The translations under genes and the position numbers were made by a program. A stretch of DNA of 21,150 bases from contig CAMJRT010000002.1 of assembly GCA_946408295.1 (NCBI GenBank), forward strand, positions 1-21,150, written 5' to 3'. The notes below the pieces were generated by a model. That model saw only the letters and a list, made by a program, of their open reading frames with translations, did no database searches and was not told where the DNA came from. Positions 14,809-21,150 of this stretch are shown here, one piece after another; position 1 is the first letter of the stretch; each line of letters starts with the position of its first letter. Source of the stretch: an uncultured Bacteroidales bacterium. GTDB lineage: Bacteria > Bacteroidota > Bacteroidia > Bacteroidales > UBA932.

Positions 14809-14913
14809 AACAGGGAATGATGGACATACTGCTCTTGCTGGCGCTGGGCGTCGGAATCTTCTCCTGCAGCAAGGGGCCGGATCCGCTTACCGGGGAGAAT
14901 ACCCCCTCAGGAA
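14805..14913 (+). other. Detached signal peptide/lipobox segment of copy 2 fusion gene (different frame)
   Basis: The ATG at 14805, inside the ATGA overlap, encodes MKQGMMDILLLLALGVGIFSC, a good lipoprotein signal with lipobox IFSC and SKG after it. This frame continues through PLTGENTP and then leaves the gene: it runs on as low-complexity sequence to a stop at 15056. The binding and peptidase domains continue in the +1 frame from about 14908. Removing one C from the run at 14902-14906 would join ENTP to QEVVLNVDVILPQE, matching the layout of copy 1 (LLPQEAS...YKVAVIMP). This is therefore the 5' part of the gene below, separated by a frameshift. Confidence 0.8.
14902..14907 (+). other. Frameshift site at CCCCCT
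   Basis: Five C residues and a T lie at the junction between the lipobox frame and the domain frame. A single-base contraction restores one continuous reading frame. It may be a sequencing or assembly indel, a true inactivating mutation, or a slippage site. Confidence 0.65.
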
Positions 14914-17046
14914 GTGGTCCTGAATGTGGATGTGATTCTGCCGCAGGAAATAATGGATCAGTGGACGGAGAGTATGGAGATGGCGCAGAACGCCATTGCG
15001 CTTGCCCAAAGCCGCGTAAGCAACCCCGTAAGGCTGAATCTACGCTATCACAATGAAGATACGGAAGACCTGGATGTCCTGGGCTATGCACTCACCCATC
15101 CGAAAGCGGGCGAAGATACCTGCCACGCCATTATAGGCCCCTACTATTCCCACAATGCGCAGCACATACTCCGCTATGCCCGTTCCGAGCGCCTGCCGGT
15201 GCTGATGCCCACTTGCTCCAGCGTGGAATTGCAGCGCATTTATTCCAAAGAAACCTATGCGTGGTTCTTCACGGAGAGCGACATCACCCAATGCGAGATT
15301 ATGATCGGCGCCGCCCGCGCGGTCGGCGCCACGGATGTGGCTATGGTATGCAGCAACGACACTTACGGGCAGTCGTTCAAGGACTGGTTTGCCTTCTACG
15401 CCACCGAGCAAGAGGTCCATATGGCCGTGGAAGTGCCTTACGGCTACACCCGGGGTAGCGATCTGCGTCCTTTCCTGCAGCAAGCCGAAGCGGGTGCACA
15501 GGGGCAAAAAGTATTTGTCCTGGTCGCGATGCTGGATCCCGACCTGTACGAAGAAGTTTGCAGCCAATTGGTGGACTTCCCCCATCTTTATCCCATTTGC
15601 GCAGACGCCTGCTACGAGTCACGGGTCATCAATGCCTGGCAAGACAGGCGTTCTTTCTACCTGGGCGTCACCCCCGTGGGGTCGATGAACCTGGGCTACC
15701 CGCAGAGTTACAAAGAACTCCACGGGCGGCTGCCTTACCGGGGAGAAGCGCAGGTGTATGACGCCCTTTGCCTGTTGGCGCTGGGCCAGACGCACCGGAT
15801 GGTCAATGGAGACCGCTGCCTCATCGACGGCAAGCAGGTGCAGTATCTGCAGAGTCCCTATACCATCGGCCTGACAGACCATATGCGCTCCGTCGTGGCC
15901 TCCAAGGAAGGAGAAGCCACCCAGTGGGACGCCGCCGGACTGACAAGGGCGTTCAGCGAAATCCGGGCCGGCAGGACGGTGGCCTTGAGCGGTGCCACCG
16001 GCAAGCTGGATTTTGCCAAGGACAACTATACAAGCGCCCTGAATACCACCTATATGCTATGGGCTATGGGCCAGGACGCCGACTCTGTCGAACCCGTTTG
16101 CTATCTCTCCGCGGAGGGCAGCAACACAGAGGCCTCCGTCACCGCTATGTGGGAACGGGACAAGCATTGGGAACAAAAGTTCAATGACGACACCCCCGTG
16201 GACCACGACCTCGGCCCTGTCGGCAGTCGCTGGGCGGTGGTGGTGAGCCCTTCCACCACCTGGAGCAATTACCGGCACCAGGCCGACGCCTTTGCGATGT
16301 ACCAATTGCTGCGGCACAGCGGCTATGACGACGACCACATTGTCCTCATCGTGGAAGACAACCTGTACGACAATCCCCGGAACGTTTATCCCGGACAGAT
16401 CTTCGTGGAACGGGGCGGCGGAGAAGCCGGAGAGGCCGGCATTATGGGAGAGGATGTCCGAAAAGACGCCGTGGTGGACTATCACTTCACGGACCTTAAA
16501 CCGGAAGACCTGGCCGACATAATGACGGGAAAGAGCAGCGAACGCCTGCCCCACGTCATCCGTCCGGACGCCGCTTCCAACATCCTCTTTTTCTGGAGCG
16601 GACACGGCGGTGAGCGGGAGGGCCCGCTTTGGGGAGACGAGGACGCCGTCAAATACTTCGGCAAACAGCGAATCAAGAACATCGTCACCGCTATGCAGGA
16701 GCAGAGTCAGTACCGGCGGATGTTCTTTGCCATCGAGACCTGCTACAGCGGACGCTGGGGAGAGGCGCTCAGCGGCATCCCGGACGTACTGGTGCTCACG
16801 GCCGCCAATCCGTATGAACCCAGCAAGGCCGACGTACACAGTCGCGAGTTGGGCGTGTACCTGTCCAATGCTTTCGCACGGACTTTCCGCGATTGTATCG
16901 TCGAGAACAATCAGATTACGATATATGACCTGTACAAGGAACTGGCCAAAACCACAAACGGTTCCCACGTATCCATCTATAACCACGCGCAATACGGCTC
17001 CGTTTATACGGAAACGATGGAAGACTACTTTTTGTGGAGAGAATAA
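14914..17046 (+). CDS. LivJ-like binding domain-legumain-type C13 peptidase, copy 2 (5' frameshift)
   Basis: A 710-residue frame starting at GTG 14914. It is almost certainly the body of a lipoprotein gene whose signal lies in another frame from 14805. The binding domain shows VLNVDVILPQE, AIIGPYYSHNAQH, LPVLMPTCSSVELQRI and FFTESDITQCEIM, paralogous to copy 1. The C13 domain keeps SNYRHQADAFAMYQLL (Asn codon 16267-16269), YDDDHIVLIVEDNLYDNP, FFWSGHGGE (catalytic His, 16603-16605), IETCYSGR (catalytic Cys, 16741-16743) and TTNGSHVSIYNH. Unlike copy 1 it has a Gly/Glu-rich insert (about 16410-16480) before the DYHFTDLKPEDL segment. If translation starts at the GTG, the product would lack a signal and stay in the cytoplasm. 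Long purifying selection is suggested by the intact active site, so the frameshift is either recent or an error. Confidence 0.85.
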   Translation: MVLNVDVILPQEIMDQWTESMEMAQNAIALAQSRVSNPVRLNLRYHNEDTEDLDVLGYALTHPKAGEDTCHAIIGPYYSHNAQHILRYARSERLPVLMPTCSSVELQRIYSKETYAWFFTESDITQCEIMIGAARAVGATDVAMVCSNDTYGQSFKDWFAFYATEQEVHMAVEVPYGYTRGSDLRPFLQQAEAGAQGQKVFVLVAMLDPDLYEEVCSQLVDFPHLYPICADACYESRVINAWQDRRSFYLGVTPVGSMNLGYPQSYKELHGRLPYRGEAQVYDALCLLALGQTHRMVNGDRCLIDGKQVQYLQSPYTIGLTDHMRSVVASKEGEATQWDAAGLTRAFSEIRAGRTVALSGATGKLDFAKDNYTSALNTTYMLWAMGQDADSVEPVCYLSAEGSNTEASVTAMWERDKHWEQKFNDDTPVDHDLGPVGSRWAVVVSPSTTWSNYRHQADAFAMYQLLRHSGYDDDHIVLIVEDNLYDNPRNVYPGQIFVERGGGEAGEAGIMGEDVRKDAVVDYHFTDLKPEDLADIMTGKSSERLPHVIRPDAASNILFFWSGHGGEREGPLWGDEDAVKYFGKQRIKNIVTAMQEQSQYRRMFFAIETCYSGRWGEALSGIPDVLVLTAANPYEPSKADVHSRELGVYLSNAFARTFRDCIVENNQITIYDLYKELAKTTNGSHVSIYNHAQYGSVYTETMEDYFLWRE

Positions 17047-17060
17047 AAACCAAGGATGAT

Positions 17061-18410
17061 ATGAAAAAACATTTTTATAGAATCTATCTGCTGCTGGTGA
17101 TGGCGATGACGGCCGTCTGCTGCGCGAAGGACCCCGCCCCGGCTCCCGCTCCGGCTCCGGGTGCAGACGACGAACAAATTTTCTGGAACATTGTCGGGCA
17201 ACTGACCAATCCGGAGAACTATACGCCGGACTACAAGGACAAAACCTTCGAGCCCACCATTGGCGTTCCCCGGGATGAAAGTTCCTACGACCGGGCCGTA
17301 CCGACCAATGACCTGGCTGCCGCCGCCGCGCGTTTTGCCAATCTGGTCGGTCTGGAGAATTTTGCTCCGGAAACCCCCGCCTATACCTTCTCTCATCCGG
17401 CGGTGGGAACCCTCACCTATACCCGGACCACGGACGGGACCTCTCTGGCGACGGTCCGGGTGAACATCCGGCAAATGCCCCATTTATCCGGGATTGTCTA
17501 TATGACCGCCCAGCAAATGGGCTACAACGACCGTTGCTTCCGGGGCGCCGCCTATTATCGCTTCGGCGATGTGATTGCCCGCACCTTGCCGGAAGAAAAG
17601 ACGGAGTACTGGGTTTGCGTGCGCCCGTCTTTCGGCCCCGAACAGAAGCAGATTTCCCGCTGGATTTGCGTCAATACGGTCCCCGACAAGTTTGTGGCGC
17701 AACTCGCGGGAACGGGACGGGAATGGTATGTTCCCAACAGCGGCATCAGCCGGGATAACGAGAATATGCAAAATCTGGCGGAAATGATGTATGCCATCGC
17801 GCATCCCGCCCAATGGGAGGAGAATGTATCTTTGTACAATAAGCGTACTGCGGCCTTTTATGATATAGGTATGCCGTTCTTTACGGATTTCGACAAAAAC
17901 CAGATACAGTACCACAACCGGTATTTCTGGGAAAGGGTGCAAAAGGCCTGGACGGATATGGGGCTCTTCCAAACGGTCTTCGGGGTGGAAAAGGAAAACT
18001 TCTTGAACCGTATGGATGCAGACGGCCTTCACTTCCTGTACCGGGGCAACATCTGGAATACATTCAATTGGGTTTGCACGCTGTTCGAGGCGGTCTATAC
18101 GGAAGGGACGGCGGACATTGAACACAATATGCACCACGCCGAGTATTCCCGCGCAGAAAATGATGTTCGGAACCTGACGCTCGACTGTCGTTCTATGAGC
18201 GGCAATACCGCCAACTATATCGGCTTCTTCAACAACGATGGCGCATACCGCTGGGTGATTCGCCACTCGTCCGGCCAGGACCTGGCTTCCGACGGCAGGT
18301 ATAACGTAAAACACGCCATCAGCGGATTTACGGATGTGTACCGCTACAATGACTACTATGGCCCGGTCGATTTGGAGGCCGAGCCCGAAATCACCGGTCC
18401 CGATGAATAA
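17061..18410 (+). CDS. Large lipoprotein of unknown function, paralogue 1 (short form)
   Basis: A 449-residue predicted exported protein that I cannot assign to a known family. The start at 17061 (MKKHFYRIYLLLVMAM) is preferred to the ATG at 17034, which overlaps the previous gene and would delay the signal; AAGGA lies just upstream. The signal ends in TAVCC, an atypical lipobox with Cys at -1, then a PAPAPAPAPG spacer. The body aligns along its length with the first ~445 residues of the next gene: FWNIVGQL...YTPDYKDKTFEPTIG, VGTLTYTR, AAYYRFGDVIAR, EYWVCVRPSFGPE, NMQNLAEMMYAI, GLHFLYRG and DVYRY near the end. It begins 14 nt after the peptidase stop, so it belongs to the same transcript. No catalytic motif is evident. 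Confidence 0.8.
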   Translation: MKKHFYRIYLLLVMAMTAVCCAKDPAPAPAPAPGADDEQIFWNIVGQLTNPENYTPDYKDKTFEPTIGVPRDESSYDRAVPTNDLAAAAARFANLVGLENFAPETPAYTFSHPAVGTLTYTRTTDGTSLATVRVNIRQMPHLSGIVYMTAQQMGYNDRCFRGAAYYRFGDVIARTLPEEKTEYWVCVRPSFGPEQKQISRWICVNTVPDKFVAQLAGTGREWYVPNSGISRDNENMQNLAEMMYAIAHPAQWEENVSLYNKRTAAFYDIGMPFFTDFDKNQIQYHNRYFWERVQKAWTDMGLFQTVFGVEKENFLNRMDADGLHFLYRGNIWNTFNWVCTLFEAVYTEGTADIEHNMHHAEYSRAENDVRNLTLDCRSMSGNTANYIGFFNNDGAYRWVIRHSSGQDLASDGRYNVKHAISGFTDVYRYNDYYGPVDLEAEPEITGPDE

Positions 18411-18436
18411 TCAATAATTATCAATAACCTTATTTT

Positions 18437-20893
18437 ATGAAAAAAACATTGAAGTTTGTACCATGGGCCGCACTCTTGTGCGCCATCGGACTTTTGGCAG
18501 ACTCCTGCAAAAAAGAAACATTCAGCCCGGGCGGACAAGAGGCGCAAGGGGAACCGAAACAGGAAAAGGTAACGTTCTGGGATGTGGTGGGTCCGTTGGT
18601 CGCCGCCTCTGACTACACTCCGGACTACGAAGGCAAAACCTTCGAGCCCGTCATCGGCACTGCGGTCGAAGGCGACGAGCAGACCCGTATTGTGAAGAGC
18701 AACTCCCCCGCGGCGGCCGCCCGCAGTTTTGGCGACCTGGTAAATGTGACCACCATCGACGAGCATACGGTCAGTTATACCTGGACCCAGGAAGGAATCG
18801 GTACGCTCACCTATACCCGATTGGACGGCACGACGGCCTGGGCGGAGGTGAAGGTGGAGATTCCGTCCGTCCCGCACCTGTCCAAGATTATCTACCGCTC
18901 TGTGGAGCAGAGCGGCGACAACGGCTCATTCTCGTACGCCGCTTATTACCGTTTCGGCGATGTCATCAGCCGTCTTAACTCAGATACCGTAAGGGAATAC
19001 TGGGTATGCGTGCGTCCGGCGTTCGGTCCTGAGGGCAAGGAGGATTCCCACTGGATGTGCGTGGGGTCGCTTCCCAAGGAGAACATCTGGACATACACGA
19101 GCAGTCACGACAAAGAATACGCGTTTCCTACCGGCCTGAAGACCAGCAAGGAGCATATGCAGAATTTTGCGGAATTGCTCTTTGCCCTGTGCTATCCCAC
19201 CGAATGGTCGCAAAACATTCAGAATTACAGCACGGTGGGCTGGTTCGGGCCCAGCGGTTTGCCCATCTTCCACGATTTCAGCCCCAACAATGTCAAGTAT
19301 AACAATGCCAATTTCTGGAACAACGTGGCGGTAAAATGGAAGGAAAAGGGTGTTGACTACCTGGTAATGGGCAAAAACCTTGAGGGTATTGCCGCGGAAC
19401 TTAAGGGCGAAGGCCTCCATTTCCTCTACAAGGGCTATTCCTGGTGGACTCCGACATCCAATTATGCCACGGTGTATCAGGCCAAGTTCGTGAACGGGAA
19501 CGGCGAGCACTCCAATATGCAGACGGCAAGTCCCTATACGGACCAGAAAGTGCAGATGGTTAACAAGAATCAGCCGACCAAGGACATCAAGGAGTTTGAT
19601 GTCAGGAACAAGAAGTCAGTCTCTTATTTGGACTTCTTCGGAGATGGCAATCCCCGTTACATCGTGCGTTATGCCATTGCCTCAGACCTTGCCAGCGACG
19701 GAAGAACGCCGGCGGCGGACCAGGCCATTCCCGGGACCGAAGAGGTTTATCGGTATTATCGCGACATCCTTCCGGTAACTGATGTAAAAAAACACAGTCC
19801 GGAGCGCACGATGGGTACGGTTGTCAACGACCCCCAGAAGCACAATTATAGGGACGACTTTACGGGAGTCGGTCATTATTCCTTGGGAAGCGTTTTGAAA
19901 GACGAAAAAGGACATCATTGGGTTGTCATGAATGTAGCGGGCCGGCCGGGCGGGCTTGGTTTGGACAACACTTGTGAAGCAAACCCGATAGCGGAACTGA
20001 TTTCCTTTGAAGGATTGGAGGCAGCCAGCGGATATGTAAACGGTCTGCCGAGTTTTGCGCAGGCCGTCCGCGCCGCCACTTACATTCGTATCCAATATGG
20101 AAACGGGCGAAATGCTTTTGTTGACGACGATGAGGGGAACAGGTCTTTGGCTATGAAACTGGTAAAACACATATTTGACCATACCCATTGGAACCTTCTG
20201 GAGATGGTGCAGACAACCTTGGGATGGGGAGACGCGCGCAATCTTACCCAGGCGTTCAGCGTTGCCTATATCGACCAGGACCAGATTATCAATAAAAAGC
20301 AGCCTCTTTTCCGTTTCCTGTATCCCATCAGTATGGATAACCAGAATATTCCGTATTTCTTCTGGAAACATTATCCCCAAGTTCCCGACAATACGAAAAT
20401 ATCCTATTCGTCCTCTGAATTCGGTAATGTTCCCATTATGCTTCAGGATATAGCGAAAGAAGAAATGGTGACCCGCTATGCGCCGGATTTCTATGCGATG
20501 CAGCCGCTGGAGAATGGGGACGGACCAAGAAGACCTCGCGATTGGGCAGATGCGATGGCGGAAATACCCAGTTCGTATTTTTATGATTCGATACGTTGGA
20601 AATCTCACGAAGCCGTCGATATGTGGAACGAACCCGTGCTGATGTTCCGCACGGACGCCGTCTATGACAGAGGGACAGAGTATTCCACCATAACATTAGG
20701 CGGGCACAGACTTACCCTTGTGGCAGAAATAGAAGATTTTATCAACCCTGCAGATGATGATGCACTCGCTGACTCATTCAGAGAAGCATATATCTATAAA
20801 GGGGCCAATGCAAAGGACTGGGCCGGTGACCAAATGCAATTGGACGGCACCCATTTCACCATTCCGAACTGGCGTATCGCCTGGGAGAAATAA
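18437..20893 (+). CDS. Large lipoprotein of unknown function, paralogue 2 (long form)
   Basis: An 818-residue predicted lipoprotein (lipobox ADSC, Cys24, then KKE). Residues ~46-445 are homologous to the preceding gene and share the hallmark AAYYRFGDVISR...EYWVCVRPAFGPE, plus HMQNFAELLFAL and GLHFLYKGYSW. Residues ~446-818 are an extra C-terminal region absent from paralogue 1, with YSLGSVLKDEKGHHWVVMN, a segment rich in aromatic and acidic residues (YFFWKHYPQVPDN), and a final FTIPNWRIAWEK. I do not recognise a family for either half. The gap upstream (18411-18436) is AT-rich with a repeated ATCAATAA and no promoter box. Position suggests a function linked with the binding-peptidase modules, for example as a substrate or surface partner; this is inference. 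Confidence 0.82.
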   Translation: MKKTLKFVPWAALLCAIGLLADSCKKETFSPGGQEAQGEPKQEKVTFWDVVGPLVAASDYTPDYEGKTFEPVIGTAVEGDEQTRIVKSNSPAAAARSFGDLVNVTTIDEHTVSYTWTQEGIGTLTYTRLDGTTAWAEVKVEIPSVPHLSKIIYRSVEQSGDNGSFSYAAYYRFGDVISRLNSDTVREYWVCVRPAFGPEGKEDSHWMCVGSLPKENIWTYTSSHDKEYAFPTGLKTSKEHMQNFAELLFALCYPTEWSQNIQNYSTVGWFGPSGLPIFHDFSPNNVKYNNANFWNNVAVKWKEKGVDYLVMGKNLEGIAAELKGEGLHFLYKGYSWWTPTSNYATVYQAKFVNGNGEHSNMQTASPYTDQKVQMVNKNQPTKDIKEFDVRNKKSVSYLDFFGDGNPRYIVRYAIASDLASDGRTPAADQAIPGTEEVYRYYRDILPVTDVKKHSPERTMGTVVNDPQKHNYRDDFTGVGHYSLGSVLKDEKGHHWVVMNVAGRPGGLGLDNTCEANPIAELISFEGLEAASGYVNGLPSFAQAVRAATYIRIQYGNGRNAFVDDDEGNRSLAMKLVKHIFDHTHWNLLEMVQTTLGWGDARNLTQAFSVAYIDQDQIINKKQPLFRFLYPISMDNQNIPYFFWKHYPQVPDNTKISYSSSEFGNVPIMLQDIAKEEMVTRYAPDFYAMQPLENGDGPRRPRDWADAMAEIPSSYFYDSIRWKSHEAVDMWNEPVLMFRTDAVYDRGTEYSTITLGGHRLTLVAEIEDFINPADDDALADSFREAYIYKGANAKDWAGDQMQLDGTHFTIPNWRIAWEK
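18575..18674 (+). repeat. 100-nt near-identical repeat, copy A
   Basis: This stretch encodes FWDVVGPLVAASDYTPDYEGK and the following residues of paralogue 2. It matches 21051-21150 over 100 nt with 3 differences, all silent third-position T/C changes. Copy B continues to the window edge, so the true repeat may be longer. Confidence 0.9.
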
Positions 20894-20915
20894 AAGAATT
20901 ACTAACAATATCATT

Positions 20916-21150
20916 ATGAAAAAGACATTCTTTAGCATTACTTTGCTGGCTGCCGTGGCGATTGCCTTGGGAGCCTGCCGGAAAGAGCCCGGCGCGGAGG
21001 AGCAGAACAATGCGGAATCCGCCCCGCAAGAAGAAGCAAGCACGCCTTCATTCTGGGATGTGGTGGGTCCGTTGGTCGCCGCCTCCGATTACACCCCGGA
21101 CTACGAAGGCAAAACCTTCGAGCCCGTCATCGGCACTGCGGTCGAAGGCG
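20916..21150 (+). CDS. Large lipoprotein of unknown function, paralogue 3 (partial, cut by window edge)
   Basis: The ATG at 20916 opens a frame that runs off the right edge; 78 residues are visible. MKKTFFSITLLAAVAIALGAC is a clear lipoprotein signal (lipobox LGAC, Cys21) followed by RKEPGAEEQ. After a Glu/Ala-rich spacer it enters FWDVVGPLVAASDYTPDYEG, identical to paralogue 2 at the protein level through the edge. It starts 22 nt after the preceding stop with no promoter box, so the operon continues beyond the window. Signal and spacer differ from paralogue 2 whereas the domain start is nearly identical, which suggests gene conversion or recent duplication of the domain. Confidence 0.88.
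   Translation, partial: MKKTFFSITLLAAVAIALGACRKEPGAEEQNNAESAPQEEASTPSFWDVVGPLVAASDYTPDYEGKTFEPVIGTAVEG
21051..21150 (+). repeat. 100-nt near-identical repeat, copy B
   Basis: Partner of 18575-18674, differing at three synonymous positions. It is truncated by the window edge. Confidence 0.9.

Noticed and set aside
14580..15056. 158-codon plus-strand frame covering the copy 2 signal peptide
   Set aside because: Only the part from the ATG at 14805 to about 14907 makes biological sense, as the detached lipoprotein signal. The rest is out-of-frame reading of neighbouring genes.
10579..17046. Possible ABC importer operon because of four binding-protein-like domains
   Set aside because: No permease or ATPase gene is in the window, two of the binding domains are fused to peptidases, and all are lipoproteins, so an importer role is not supported.

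Overview
The window looks like a chromosome fragment of a Bacteroidales-type bacterium, probably gut or host associated. The basis is several TAnnTTTG -7 promoter boxes (the Bacteroidetes consensus), a fimbrillin-like lipoprotein, a DUF4491 protein, and many lipoproteins with charged residues right after the lipid-bearing cysteine. Most genes are fairly GC-rich. The genus cannot be fixed from the sequence.

Left part (1-6162) is mostly housekeeping. On the minus strand lie an aminoglycoside-phosphotransferase-like kinase that runs off the left edge and a NUDIX hydrolase. A Tat-exported flavoprotein with an Fe-S-type cysteine motif is on the plus strand. A minus-strand pair encodes a DUF4491 membrane protein and a glutathione peroxidase. 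Divergent from that pair is a ComM/YifB AAA ATPase, followed after 4 nt by an AT-richer DUF1016 (PD-(D/E)XK) nuclease that looks acquired.

Middle part (6178-10432) holds a 1163-residue minus-strand lipoprotein that joins a fimbrillin-like N-terminus, about 15 GLUG-type repeats and a C-terminal SGNH/GDSL hydrolase. Divergent from it is a CpsB/YwqE-type PHP tyrosine phosphatase.

Right part (10579-21150) is the most unusual region. It is one apparent plus-strand operon of lipoprotein genes, with overlapping or closely spaced genes and one promoter seen only at its head. A two-gene module occurs twice in tandem: a BMP-like (type I periplasmic-binding fold) lipoprotein, then a lipoprotein that fuses a Leu/Ile/Val-binding-protein-like domain to a legumain-type cysteine peptidase (family C13, clan CD) with Asn, His and Cys active-site residues in place. 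The second fusion gene is split by a frameshift at a five-C run between its lipobox and its binding domain. At least three paralogous large lipoproteins of unknown function follow; two share a 100-nt stretch with only 3 differences. No ABC permease or ATPase is present, so the binding domains are more likely sensors or adaptors than importer parts. A working idea, inferred and not shown, is a surface or periplasmic ligand-responsive peptidase/transpeptidase system acting on the co-encoded lipoproteins. No tRNA, rRNA, CRISPR array, transposase or origin was recognised, and no gene-free stretch exceeds 300 bases.
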